Positions 42,537-51,966 of a stretch of DNA of 64,000 nucleotides are shown here, one piece after another. A model generated the notes under the pieces. The model saw only the letters and a list, made by a program, of their open reading frames with translations. It was not told the DNA's origin and did not search any database. Source of the stretch: Labrenzia sp. OB1 (GTDB lineage Bacteria > Pseudomonadota > Alphaproteobacteria > Rhizobiales > Stappiaceae); contig NZ_JSEP01000005.1 in the NCBI RefSeq assembly GCF_001624695.1, positions 234,001 to 298,000 on the forward strand, written 5' to 3'. A program made the translations under genes and the position numbers. Within the stretch, counting starts at the first letter, position 1; each line of letters begins with the position of its first letter.

Positions 42537-44378
42537 TCAGCGTGCGAACCGGACAGGAAGAACCACGATGGCGGGGCCCTCGAACCGGTCGGTCCGCAGA
42601 CCGGCATAGGGATCGCGCTCGAAGCTTGCGGCAACGAAGCGGTTGCCCGGCATCATGACGTTTTCCAGTTTGCGCTGGTTGGGGTGGCTCAGCCCGGCAA
42701 AGGTACGATTGCGTGTGGTGCCCGCACCCGACAGCAGCGTCGCTGCGGATTTGTCCGGAAGGCTGGCAAATCCGGCAAGCGGATCGATGATCTGGTCTCT
42801 GGGAATGCGCCCGGAAACGGACGGCAGCTTCCGTTCGGCTGCAGCGGGTGTCGCCGGGCCGGCACGATTTAAGGATTTTTGCTGCGGCACGCTTTTGGAG
42901 GGACGCAGCGAGCGGCTCAGGCTTTGCGGTACTGCTGCGCTCGCGGAAGCATACGCGAGGGTTGTTTCAGGGCGCGGCGCCGGCGATGGCGACGGGACGG
43001 TTCCTGTCGCCGCGGCAATTGCCGCCACCGGATCGGAAGCGGGAACGGTTCCGGAAAGGCCGAGAGTTTCAGCTGCAGCTCTGGCCGCGTTGCTCAGGCC
43101 GGTATCGGGTTTTTGAACCGGGGCACGGGCAACCTGAAACCGCGTATCGATCACGTCTTTTGTCGAAGCCGGCTGGCCGGTTTCCAGCGAGAACCGTTGC
43201 GCATCGAGGGTGTTCGGCGCTGGGGCCGCCGGGACCGCAGCCGGGGGAACGGGGGAGGCAAGCGCAGTTGCGGCGGCCGCCGGTGCCACGGGAGCCTGCT
43301 CGACGAGGACCGGTTCAGCACTGGCGACAACGATCGGCTGCTCCTGCGGGGCCGGTGTTGCCGGTTCGCTCTCCAGCACCTTGCGGGTCGGGATCGGCGG
43401 ATTTTTCAGGACCGGCGAAGCATCCGCAGTCAAGGCCGCGGGCGGCTTGTTGCCGACCGCGCCCGGGCGCTGGTTCTGCTCACCGCGATTGTTGCCGCCG
43501 AACAGGCTCGCGAACAGGTTTCCGCCAGCGGCGGGTCTGTCGTTGCTGGCGGTGGCCACGGGGATCGGCGTGCCGGGTTTGGTCAGGCTCTGGTCCCGGG
43601 TGCTGGCGGGGCGGCTGCTGGAGGTGGAGCGATTGTTCGAGGCGACGATTGTCGGCTTAGACGAACTGCGTCCACCGGATCGCGATTCGGCGAGGGCGAC
43701 CTTGTAACCGCTCATCGGCTTGCCGTCGGAAGGAATGTGAAGGGTTTTGCCGTTCGGGAAGACCTTGGCGAGCTGGGAGCGGCTCATGCGTGGCCAGTGT
43801 CGGATGGTGCCAGTGTCCATGTGGACGAAGGGCGATCCGGAACGGGGATAATAACCGACGCCGCCTACTTCCTTGCGCAGGCCGGCTGCCCGCAGCTTGG
43901 CGAGATTGACGCCGGGAATATAGAAGTCCATCGCCCTGCCGAGTGTGTGCTGGCTGTTTTTCGCAACGCCGGAAGACCGCTTGCGCAGCATGTTGTTGGT
44001 TGCCGGAGACCGGTAACTGGAAACGACGTTGATGGGCTCGCGTGCGCGAACGCTCTGGTAGACCTCCCAGACCAGATCCAGAAGTTCCGGATCCATCTTG
44101 ATGATCTCGTTGCGCCGCCAGTCGCGCAGGAAGCGGTTCGCCTCGCGCAGACCTTCGGGCAGGTAACGGCCGTTTCTCTTGAAGGTGATCGAAACACGCT
44201 CTTTCGTATGCGTGTTGTAAAGTTTCAGCGTACGGGTTTCCGCTTGCGCGGCGCTCGTGGGGAATGCACACACAACAGCCAGCACGCCAGCGACCGTAGC
44301 GGCGTGCTTCAGCCATCCGACGGCGTTGAAATCAAACAACCGTTTACGCAAAATCTGTCTCGCCGTTTTTGATGGCAT
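42537..44378 (-). CDS. DUF882 (YcbK/MepK-like) murein endopeptidase-type protein with long tail
   Basis: A 613-residue exported protein from the ATG at 44376-44378; a GTG 11 codons upstream is less likely. A signal anchor ends with SAAQA. The DUF882 M15-type domain (about 55-200) carries SYRSPATNNMLR, SQHTLGRAMDFYI and GVGYYPRSGSPFVHMDTG, giving the His/Asp/His zinc site. The remaining 400 residues are Ala/Pro/Ser-rich, of low complexity, ending in RTDRFEGPAIVVLPVRFAR. It probably trims peptide cross-links in peptidoglycan. The long tail is far longer than in ordinary DUF882 proteins (about 180-250 residues). Confidence 0.87.
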   Translation of the reverse strand: MPSKTARQILRKRLFDFNAVGWLKHAATVAGVLAVVCAFPTSAAQAETRTLKLYNTHTKERVSITFKRNGRYLPEGLREANRFLRDWRRNEIIKMDPELLDLVWEVYQSVRAREPINVVSSYRSPATNNMLRKRSSGVAKNSQHTLGRAMDFYIPGVNLAKLRAAGLRKEVGGVGYYPRSGSPFVHMDTGTIRHWPRMSRSQLAKVFPNGKTLHIPSDGKPMSGYKVALAESRSGGRSSSKPTIVASNNRSTSSSRPASTRDQSLTKPGTPIPVATASNDRPAAGGNLFASLFGGNNRGEQNQRPGAVGNKPPAALTADASPVLKNPPIPTRKVLESEPATPAPQEQPIVVASAEPVLVEQAPVAPAAAATALASPVPPAAVPAAPAPNTLDAQRFSLETGQPASTKDVIDTRFQVARAPVQKPDTGLSNAARAAAETLGLSGTVPASDPVAAIAAATGTVPSPSPAPRPETTLAYASASAAVPQSLSRSLRPSKSVPQQKSLNRAGPATPAAAERKLPSVSGRIPRDQIIDPLAGFASLPDKSAATLLSGAGTTRNRTFAGLSHPNQRKLENVMMPGNRFVAASFERDPYAGLRTDRFEGPAIVVLPVRFAR

Positions 44379-44661
44379 CACCCATCCCGTGCTCCCCAGC
44401 AGGAGCTCCACACTAGCCGCAGCAAGTTAAGAAGTTTTTACCCTGATTTCATTAGCGCGATAATCGTTGCGGAATTGCAACGGCGCAACAGGAAATTCGA
44501 TTAAAAGCCCTCCGCAGATCTGCATATCGGCAGAATGCGTCAAAAAATCGTCCGAATTCCTGTGAAAAGGCGTGGCGGTCAGCTTGGCGGGAGCTTGAAG
44601 GCAAGACCCGGGACCGTCCTGGAAGGCCGGACCCTCGAATCCAGGGGCTCTTCAGCCGGTC

Positions 44662-46221
44662 TCAGGCAGCGTTTTCCTCGCCGCCTTCCTCCAGACCGTA
44701 TTCCTTCAGCTTGCGGTAAAGTGTCGAGCGGCCGATGCCAAGGCGCTTGGCAACTTCCGTCATGCGGCCCGAGTAGTGGTTGATCGCGGCACGAATCAGC
44801 TCTTCCTCGATATCCGCGATTTTGCGCACATGGCCTTCCGGATCGAGATTGCGCATGAACCCGAAGGGGGCCGCCTGCTCGAAGCCGGACCGGGGCGCGG
44901 GATGCGCGGCAGAGTCATGTGGTTTTGCGGTGACGGGCGGCGAAGAAACGGCCGCGGGAGCATTTGCTTCGCCATTGCCCGGAAGATCGGCAGGGGCAGG
45001 GGTGGGGGAGACTGCCGCCGGCTGATCGACGGCTACGGCGACCTGCGGGAAATCGTGCACCGTCAACTGGGCGCCGTCACACAGGACGACGGCCCGGAAG
45101 ACGGCATTTTCAAGCTGCCGGATATTGCCTGGCCAGTGATAGGCCTGCAGCATGTCGAACGTTTCCGAAGTCACTCCGGCCACCTGGGGCTTGCGCTCTT
45201 CCGCGGCGAACCTGGCCAGGAAGTGCCGTGTCAGGGCTGGAATGTCCTCACGCCGGTCGCGCAGCGGCGGTATCCAGATCGGAAAGACGTTGAGACGGTA
45301 ATAAAGATCCTCGCGGAACGCGCCATCCTTGACCTGATCGATCAGGCGCCGGTTGGTCGCGGAAATCAGCCGGAAGTCCACCTTGACCGGACGCCTGGCA
45401 CCGATCGGGTCGATCTCGCCCTCCTGGATGGCGCGCAGCAGCTTGACCTGGACCTCCTGCGGCAGTTCGCCGACCTCGTCGAGAAACAGCGTGCCGCCAT
45501 GGGCTTCCTGAAACTTGCCGACATGTTTGTCGACGGCACCGGTGAAGGCACCCTTTTCGTGGCCGAACAGAATCGATTCGACGAGGTTTTCCGGGATGGC
45601 GCCACAATTCACCGTCACCAGGGGTTTGGATTTGCGGTCACTGGAGCCCTGGATGGCGCTGGCGATCATTTCCTTGCCGACACCGCTCTCGCCCTCGATC
45701 AGGATGGGAATATTTGAAGCGGCGGCGCGCTTGCCGAGATTGATCACGCGTTCCATGGCCGGGGAATGGGTGATGATGTCCGCGAACGTCAGCGTGCCGG
45801 AGGCCTGCTTGCGAAAGCGGGTGATCTCGTCCTCGAGCGCCGAGGTCTTCAGGAGATTCCGGATCGACACATTGAGCCGTTCGGGGGCTACCGGCTTGAC
45901 GGCAAAGTCCTGGGCTCCGGCATTCATCACACTGACGACGGTGTCGATGCCGCCGTGGGCGGTCTGGACGATGACCGGCGTGGCGATCCTGTCGCCGCGC
46001 AGGCGCTGCAGGACACCGAGGCCGTCGAGTTCCGGCATGACCATGTCCAGGATGATCAGGTCGATTTCGCTGGCTTCCGGCCCTGTCATGATGCGCACGG
46101 CTTCCGCGCCGTTTTCCGCTGTCTTGAAGCGGTAGCCGAATTTCACAACAGCTTCCTGAAGCAATCTCCGCTGGATCGGATCATCGTCTACAATAAGAAT
46201 TTTACCGCTGATAGCTTGCAT
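44662..46221 (-). CDS. NtrC-family sigma-54-dependent response regulator
   Basis: A 519-residue activator from ATG 46219-46221. Receiver domain (about 5-125) with IVDDDP and D59 in [16 protein letters not shown]+ domain with Walker A GESGVGKE, the sigma-54 contact motif GAFTGA, Walker [12 protein letters not shown] and Arg finger REDLYYRL; C-terminal Fis-type HTH ([17 protein letters not shown]). A 70-residue Ala/Pro-rich linker precedes the HTH. All motifs are intact, in contrast with the regulator at 17054. No histidine kinase gene adjoins, so the signal and regulon are unknown. Confidence 0.94.
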   Translation of the reverse strand: MQAISGKILIVDDDPIQRRLLQEAVVKFGYRFKTAENGAEAVRIMTGPEASEIDLIILDMVMPELDGLGVLQRLRGDRIATPVIVQTAHGGIDTVVSVMNAGAQDFAVKPVAPERLNVSIRNLLKTSALEDEITRFRKQASGTLTFADIITHSPAMERVINLGKRAAASNIPILIEGESGVGKEMIASAIQGSSDRKSKPLVTVNCGAIPENLVESILFGHEKGAFTGAVDKHVGKFQEAHGGTLFLDEVGELPQEVQVKLLRAIQEGEIDPIGARRPVKVDFRLISATNRRLIDQVKDGAFREDLYYRLNVFPIWIPPLRDRREDIPALTRHFLARFAAEERKPQVAGVTSETFDMLQAYHWPGNIRQLENAVFRAVVLCDGAQLTVHDFPQVAVAVDQPAAVSPTPAPADLPGNGEANAPAAVSSPPVTAKPHDSAAHPAPRSGFEQAAPFGFMRNLDPEGHVRKIADIEEELIRAAINHYSGRMTEVAKRLGIGRSTLYRKLKEYGLEEGGEENAA

Positions 46222-46410
46222 TTGCCGGCCAGACCCGTTCCGATTTGTCTCGTTTCGAACCATTCTGGTCGCAATTGGGTAAACAAATCGTCCAAGGTGG
46301 GGCAAAAAAGTTTGGCATTTGCGATTGCGGCGCGGCGTCGGCCCGGCCTACAAATTCTGTAGCTGAACTACCATGGCCTTCCGAAGGCGACCGTTTACCC
46401 GGAGTAAGTA

Positions 46411-48240
46411 ATGCCGAAGCTGCCGCACCCCGTTTTCGCGCCTCAGTCTTCTTCGTCCGCCGATCTCGGGCATCTGCCAGAATGGGATCTGACGGATCTT
46501 TATCCGGCTCTGGACGCTCCGGAGGTGATCGCGGACCTGAAAGAGTGCCTCGACCGGTCGAAAACCTTCGAGACCTCCTACAAGGGGCGCCTTGCCGAAA
46601 TGGCGCGGGACAACGTGGCGGCGCTTGTCGTCGCGATCCGGGCCTATGAGGAACTGGAAGATCTCATGGGCCGGCTTGTCTCCTTCGCAGGGCTGGTCTA
46701 CGCGGAAAACACCGTCGATCCTGCATCACAGAAATTCTACGGCGATGTGCAGGAGCAGATCACCACGGCCAGTTCTCATCTCCTGTTCTTCACGCTGGAA
46801 CTCAACAAGATCGACGACGCCATAATGGAGACTGCTCTTCAGGATCCGCATCTTGGCCATTATCTTCCGTGGATCGAGGATCTGCGCAAGGGCAAGCCCT
46901 ATCAGCTTGAGGATCGGGTCGAGCAGCTTTTCCACGAAAAATCGGTCACCGGGGCAGGCGCCTGGAACCGTCTCTTTGACGAGACCATGGCGTCGCTGAA
47001 ATTCGATGTCGGCGGCGAGGAGCTCGCCATCGAACAGACGCTCAACCTGCTGGTCGATCCCTCCCCGGAAAAGCGCCAGATTGCCTCGCAGGCACTGACG
47101 ACGACCTTCAAGAAAAACCTCAGTACCTTCACGCTCATCACCAACACGCTTGCCAAGGACAAGGAGATTTCCGACCGCTGGCGGAATTTTTCCGACGTCG
47201 CCGACAGCCGCCATCTGGCGAACCGTGTGGAGCGGGAGGTGGTGGACGCAATGGTCGGTGCCGTCCGGGACGCCTATCCGCGGCTGTCGCACCGCTATTA
47301 CAAGATGAAGGCCAATTGGCTCGGCATGGACCAGCTCAACACCTGGGACCGCAATGCACCGCTTCCGGATGCAGATACGCGGACCATCCCCTGGGATGAA
47401 GCCAAGGCAACGGTGCTGTCAGCCTACGGCTCCTTCTCACCCGACATGGCCGAGATCGCAGGGCAATTCTTCGACAAGGGCTGGATCGATGCACCGGCCC
47501 GGTCCGGAAAGGCGCCCGGAGCCTTCGCGCATCCGACGGTGCCGAGCGCGCATCCCTACGTGCTGCTCAATTACCAGGGCAAGGTGCGCGATGTGATGAC
47601 GCTGGCGCATGAGCTTGGCCATGGTGTCCATCAGGTTCTAGCCGGGCCCAACGGGCCGCTGATGGCGCCGACCCCTCTGACGCTGGCGGAAACCGCGAGC
47701 GTCTTCGGTGAAATGCTGACGTTCAAATCCCTGCTGGCGAAGGCGGACAATCCGAAAACCCGCAAGATCATGCTGGCCTCCAAGGCCGAGGACATGATCA
47801 ACACCGTTGTGCGGCAGATCGCCTTTTATACGTTCGAGCGCAAGGTGCACACGGAACGGCGCAACGGCGAACTGACTGCGGACAAGATCGGTGAGCTTTG
47901 GCTGTCCGTCCAGGGCGAGAGCCTCGGTCCGGCGATCCGGCTGAATGAAGGCTACGAGCCATTCTGGACCTATATCCCGCATTTCATCCATTCGCCGTTC
48001 TACGTCTATGCGTATGCGTTCGGGGATTGCCTGGTGAACTCGCTTTATGCGGTTTACGAGGAGGCCGAAGCGGGATTCCAGGAGAAATATTTCGATCTCC
48101 TGAAAGCCGGAGGCACCAAGCACCATTCCGAGCTGCTTGCACCTTTCGGTCTCGATGCCACGGATCCCGACTTCTGGAAAAAGGGTCTTTCGGTGATTGA
48201 ACGCATCATAGACGAACTGGAAGAACTCGATCAGGCCTGA
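46411..48240 (+). CDS. pepF: Oligoendopeptidase F (M3 peptidase family)
   Basis: A cytosolic zinc metallopeptidase of 609 residues that cuts short peptides. The zinc motif is HELGH (H400-H404) followed by LTLAETASVFGEM, giving the third ligand glutamate; the C-terminal IPHFIHSPFYVYAYAFGDCL is characteristic of the PepF clade. GGAGTAAG precedes the start. It points away from the NtrC-family gene across a 189-bp gap. The DUF3445 gene begins 20 bp after its stop, so the two may be co-transcribed. Confidence 0.95.
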   Translation: MPKLPHPVFAPQSSSSADLGHLPEWDLTDLYPALDAPEVIADLKECLDRSKTFETSYKGRLAEMARDNVAALVVAIRAYEELEDLMGRLVSFAGLVYAENTVDPASQKFYGDVQEQITTASSHLLFFTLELNKIDDAIMETALQDPHLGHYLPWIEDLRKGKPYQLEDRVEQLFHEKSVTGAGAWNRLFDETMASLKFDVGGEELAIEQTLNLLVDPSPEKRQIASQALTTTFKKNLSTFTLITNTLAKDKEISDRWRNFSDVADSRHLANRVEREVVDAMVGAVRDAYPRLSHRYYKMKANWLGMDQLNTWDRNAPLPDADTRTIPWDEAKATVLSAYGSFSPDMAEIAGQFFDKGWIDAPARSGKAPGAFAHPTVPSAHPYVLLNYQGKVRDVMTLAHELGHGVHQVLAGPNGPLMAPTPLTLAETASVFGEMLTFKSLLAKADNPKTRKIMLASKAEDMINTVVRQIAFYTFERKVHTERRNGELTADKIGELWLSVQGESLGPAIRLNEGYEPFWTYIPHFIHSPFYVYAYAFGDCLVNSLYAVYEEAEAGFQEKYFDLLKAGGTKHHSELLAPFGLDATDPDFWKKGLSVIERIIDELEELDQA

Positions 48241-48259
48241 GACAGGAAATCGGCAGCGC

Positions 48260-49168
48260 ATGGAAACAAGACCTAATCCGCCATTCACGCATTCGCCTTA
48301 TGACGGATCCAGCCAGCCTTTCGCGGTCGGACTGAAGCCGGTCGATGAAGCGGTCTTTCTGGAACCTGACACGTCGCTCGGTGCTTACCTGACCGAGAAG
48401 GAGCGCTTGTTCTCGCGGGATCTAGAGACGGTGTTTCGGCAGGAGGCCGACACGGAGGCCGCGCAGGCGGAAGTTCTGGATCTCGTCACCGGCAACCTGG
48501 AGCGTTTCCACGGCGGCACGTATCGCTTTGGTTCCGGCACGGTCGAGATCCCCGGCGCAGGGCGTGTCGTGAGCCTGTCGGAAGGGCCCTTTCTTCTCAC
48601 CGCATCGCGGCTCGTTCAGGAAGACCTCATCATCATGCGGCCGGGACCTGAAGGCTATCGGCTGGTTGCGGCGTCCCTGTGTTTTCCGTCTTCCTGGTCG
48701 CTCGATGAGAAATTCGGCCAGTCGATGCATGGCATTCATGAAAACGTGCCGGGCTTCAACGGTGCGCGCATGGGCCAGACCGTGGCGCGTCTTTTCGACA
48801 ATCTGAAACCGGAACAGCTTGTCGGCAGGTTCAACTGGTCGGTCTACCCGGACGGCAATCTGCATCATCCGCGCCCGAAACAGATCCGCCCCGAGATTTC
48901 CAACGGCGGCCTCGCCCGGCTGTTCCTGCGCGTCGAGCGCCAGACCCTTCGGCGGCTGCCCGGAAGTGGCGATATCCTGTTCACGATCAAGGTTCATCAC
49001 GACCCGCTGGCTGCGCTGGAGATCCACGAAGATCGCGAGAGGCTCGCGGCGGGGCTCCGGCAGCAGCTTGTCGATCTCGATGTGGACCAACTCGCCTACA
49101 AGGGGCTGGTCAGCACCCGTGATGCGCTTGTGAAAGCTCTCGAAGGTCTTTCCGTCGCAGCGCAATAG
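48260..49168 (+). CDS. Heme-dependent oxidative N-demethylase-like protein (DUF3445, HODM)
   Basis: A 302-residue DUF3445 protein. The family includes the alpha subunit of a heme enzyme that demethylates dimethylamine. Conserved blocks seen: FAVGLKPVDEAVFLEPD, LVQEDLIIMRPGPEGYRL, ASLCFPSSWSLDEKFGQSM, IHENVPGF and RFNWSVYPDGNL. The partner subunits of HODM (flavin reductase, small subunits) are not in the window, so it may act alone or with genes elsewhere. It starts 20 bp after pepF. Confidence 0.87.
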   Translation: METRPNPPFTHSPYDGSSQPFAVGLKPVDEAVFLEPDTSLGAYLTEKERLFSRDLETVFRQEADTEAAQAEVLDLVTGNLERFHGGTYRFGSGTVEIPGAGRVVSLSEGPFLLTASRLVQEDLIIMRPGPEGYRLVAASLCFPSSWSLDEKFGQSMHGIHENVPGFNGARMGQTVARLFDNLKPEQLVGRFNWSVYPDGNLHHPRPKQIRPEISNGGLARLFLRVERQTLRRLPGSGDILFTIKVHHDPLAALEIHEDRERLAAGLRQQLVDLDVDQLAYKGLVSTRDALVKALEGLSVAAQ

Positions 49169-49247
49169 CGGAGGCAAGGCTGGATATTGCCAGCGCTCCG
49201 CATATTTAGTCGATGACACTGCGCCTCGAAATGGAGCCTGAAGCCAC

Positions 49248-50627
49248 ATGCCGAATTCCAAAGACCGGGAAAGCAACCGGTTCAGCGCCCGGATGGGCCG
49301 CTATGCCAGGGTAGGCACGAATGTGGGCGGCATTGCTGCCAAGGTTGCCGGCGCCAGGCTGTTCGGCATGGATCTTGACAATGCCAAGAATGCGACCGAG
49401 TTGGCCGCCGCGCTGGGTGGTCTCAAGGGGCCGCTCATGAAGGTCGCCCAGCTCCTGTCGACAATCCCCGATGTGCTGCCGCCCGAATATACGACCGAGC
49501 TTGCCAAATTGCAGGCTAATGCTCCCCCGATGGGCTGGGCGTTCGTCAAACGCCGGATGCGGGCGGAACTTGGTGCCGACTGGCAAAGCCGGTTTGAGGA
49601 CTTCGGCAGGGAACCGGCAGCGGCCGCCTCGCTGGGACAGGTGCATCGCGCAGTCGGTCATGACGGCAGGGTCCTTGCCTGCAAGCTGCAATATCCGGAT
49701 ATGGCCTCTGCCGTGGAAGCGGATCTCAAGCAGCTGCAGATGCTGTTTTCCGTACACCGGCGCATGAGCCCGGCGATCGATACACGGGAGATCGGCAAGG
49801 AAATCAGCGCCCGGATGCGGGAGGAACTCGACTACGTCCGCGAGGCAGCGCATATCGCGATGTACCGGCGGATACTTGCCGAAAGCAGCCGTATCCGTGT
49901 TCCGGAAGTGGTCGAACCGCTTTCGACCGGACGCCTCCTGACAATGGGCTGGCTCGCCGGAAGACCGCTTCTGGACTTCAAGGAGCACAGCCAGGAAGAA
50001 CGGAACCTTCTGGCGGAGACCATGTTTCATGCCTGGTGGCATCCGTTCAGCCATTTCGGCGTCATTCACGGCGATCCGCATCTGGGTAACTATACGGTTT
50101 TCGAAACGGACGGTGCGCCGGCAGGTATCAACCTTCTGGACTACGGCTGCATCCGGGTCTTTCCCGAGAGCTTTGTCGAAGGCGTGGTCGATCTTTATCG
50201 CGGGCTTCTGGAAGGCGACGACGAGCGTGTCGTGTCGGCCTATGAGCGCTGGGGCTTCAAGAACCTCAAAAAGGAGGTGATCGAGGTTCTCAACATCTGG
50301 GCGGGCTTTATCTACGGTCCGCTGCTGACCGACCGTGTCCGCTCCGTCGCCGACGGTGTGTCGGCGGCTGAATATGGCCGCAAGGAAGCCTTCCGGGTGC
50401 ATAGCGCGTTGAAGGAACTCGGCCCGGTTACGGTACCGCAGGAATTCGTTTTCATGGACAGGGCGGCCATCGGCCTGGGCGGTGTCTTTCTTCACTTGCG
50501 GGCCGAAGTGAATTTCTTCCGCCTGTTCAACGAACAGATCGATGGGTTCGAAGCTGCGGCGGTTCGCCGCCGTCAGGACGAGGTGCGTGCCGCCGCCGGG
50601 CTCGGCACAGCGCCGCACGCGGCCTGA
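49248..50627 (+). CDS. ABC1/AarF/UbiB-family kinase-like protein
   Basis: A 459-residue atypical kinase-like protein. The KxGQ-type motif reads LMKVAQLLS, the Ala-rich nucleotide loop AAAASLGQVHRA, the catalytic-loop region VIHGDPHLGNY, and the metal site LLDYGCIRVF. Family members support ubiquinone synthesis or lipid handling. No transmembrane tail typical of UbiB is obvious, so it belongs to the broader ABC1 group. GGAGCCTGAAGCC precedes the ATG. It has no gene partner in clear operon distance. Confidence 0.9.
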   Translation: MPNSKDRESNRFSARMGRYARVGTNVGGIAAKVAGARLFGMDLDNAKNATELAAALGGLKGPLMKVAQLLSTIPDVLPPEYTTELAKLQANAPPMGWAFVKRRMRAELGADWQSRFEDFGREPAAAASLGQVHRAVGHDGRVLACKLQYPDMASAVEADLKQLQMLFSVHRRMSPAIDTREIGKEISARMREELDYVREAAHIAMYRRILAESSRIRVPEVVEPLSTGRLLTMGWLAGRPLLDFKEHSQEERNLLAETMFHAWWHPFSHFGVIHGDPHLGNYTVFETDGAPAGINLLDYGCIRVFPESFVEGVVDLYRGLLEGDDERVVSAYERWGFKNLKKEVIEVLNIWAGFIYGPLLTDRVRSVADGVSAAEYGRKEAFRVHSALKELGPVTVPQEFVFMDRAAIGLGGVFLHLRAEVNFFRLFNEQIDGFEAAAVRRRQDEVRAAAGLGTAPHAA

Positions 50628-50880
50628 GGCGAGGATCAGGCCGGATAAAGCCGGTTCGGGATGCCCTCCGGCAAAAAGTCGCGCCTGCCGGATGGGTTTG
50701 TTCACATGGGAACATTGCCGAACCGTGAAACTTTATTGTATGAAGGCAACCGGCCAGAGCGTCCTGCATTCAGATGAACGCAGACCCGGTGCTCTTGAAA
50801 CTTTGAGACCGATCAACTTCGGACACCTTGCCGCAATCAGGCGGACCGTCCGTTGATCCAGTGAATTCCTGGGGGACTTT

Positions 50881-51162
50881 ATGTCTGAAGATAACGCTCC
50901 TGCGATGGACTATGACGCTCACGAGCGGACTTACGAAGGGTTCATCAACTTCTCCAAGGTCGGCACCATCGCGGTTCTGACCATCGTCGTATGTCTGATC
51001 ATGTTCAGTTTCGGCGGTACCGCCGCAATCGTCTTCGGCTGGTTGATGCTGATCGCAACGATGGCCGCTTCGGCAATAGGCCTTGCCCTTGGGGCATCCG
51101 GCTGGATCCCGCCCACGATCGTTTTCGTGCTGACCGGCATTCTGGCGATTCTGACGGTCTGA
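50881..51162 (+). CDS. aa3-type cytochrome c oxidase subunit IV
   Basis: A 93-residue membrane protein. The N-terminal block MDYDAHERTYEGFINFSKVG is the hallmark of bacterial aa3 oxidase subunit IV, a small accessory subunit of the respiratory oxidase. Three hydrophobic stretches follow (48-71 region after the first at 28-45 and a last at 76-93), whereas most family members are shorter with one or two helices. No other cox gene is near. A strong terminator follows the gene. Confidence 0.9.
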   Translation: MSEDNAPAMDYDAHERTYEGFINFSKVGTIAVLTIVVCLIMFSFGGTAAIVFGWLMLIATMAASAIGLALGASGWIPPTIVFVLTGILAILTV

Positions 51163-51191
51163 TATTCTGCCAAGGCAGTCATGTTTTCAGG

Positions 51192-51218
51192 AAGGCGCGG
51201 TCCGGACCGCGCCTTTTT
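51192..51218 (+). terminator. Intrinsic terminator after cox subunit IV
   Basis: AAGGCGCGGTCC directly followed by its complement GGACCGCGCCTT and a T-run; a 12-bp palindrome that folds to a hairpin with a minimal loop. Confidence 0.92.
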
Positions 51219-51248
51219 GTTGACCGCCAGACATTATAAGCAGATGCC

Positions 51249-51920
51249 ATGAACTCGTCCGCGCTCGTTCCGTTTGTCTACGATCCTCCTTCGGAGCCGT
51301 ATCTGACCGTCGTCCATATGGACGAGGATCTGCTTGTCGTCGACAAGCCGAGCGGGCTTTTGAGTGTTCCGGGCAAGGCTGCGGAGCATTCCGATTGTCT
51401 GGAATACAGGGCTCGAGCAGCCCACGAGAAGGCGCGTATCGTTCATCGGCTGGATATGGATACATCCGGAGTGATGGTCCTGGCGATGAACCCACAGGCA
51501 CATCGCCATCTCGGCCTCCAGTTCGAGCGCCGCAAGACCCTCAAGACCTATATCGCCGAGGTCTGGGGGCACCCGGACGCAGAGGAAGGCCAAATCGATC
51601 TGCCGCTGATCTGCGACTGGCCGAACCGGCCGAAGCAGATGGTCAGTGCCGAACACGGCAGATCGGCGCTGACGCGCTGGAAAGTTCTGGAGAGGCGGGA
51701 CAGAACGACTCGGGTCAGGCTGTTTCCCCATACGGGCCGGTCGCATCAGCTCCGGGTGCACATGCTTTCCCTCGGCCATCCGATTGTCGGAGACAGGTTT
51801 TACGCTTCAGGAGAGGCTCTGACTGCTTTCGGGCGCCTGGCCCTGCACGCGGAAAGCCTGGAGCTGCATCATCCTGCCGATGGTATACGGGTTCTCTTTG
51901 AAAGCCGCTGCCCATTCTGA
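51249..51920 (+). CDS. RluA-family RNA pseudouridine synthase
   Basis: Converts uridine to pseudouridine in rRNA or tRNA. The 223 residues carry DLLVVDKPSGLLSVPG, the catalytic Asp in VHRLDMDTSG (D69), YIAEVWG, LFPHTGRSHQLRVHM and HPIVGDRFY. It lacks an N-terminal S4 domain, and the short length with the HRLDMDTSG motif fits the RluA branch (dual rRNA/tRNA enzyme), though the exact target is not proven. The start lies 30 bp after the previous terminator. Confidence 0.93.
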   Translation: MNSSALVPFVYDPPSEPYLTVVHMDEDLLVVDKPSGLLSVPGKAAEHSDCLEYRARAAHEKARIVHRLDMDTSGVMVLAMNPQAHRHLGLQFERRKTLKTYIAEVWGHPDAEEGQIDLPLICDWPNRPKQMVSAEHGRSALTRWKVLERRDRTTRVRLFPHTGRSHQLRVHMLSLGHPIVGDRFYASGEALTAFGRLALHAESLELHHPADGIRVLFESRCPF

Positions 51921-51966
51921 GTTGGCTGGAGGCGGTCTTTCCCGTCTTGCGATCCGTTCCGAAGAC

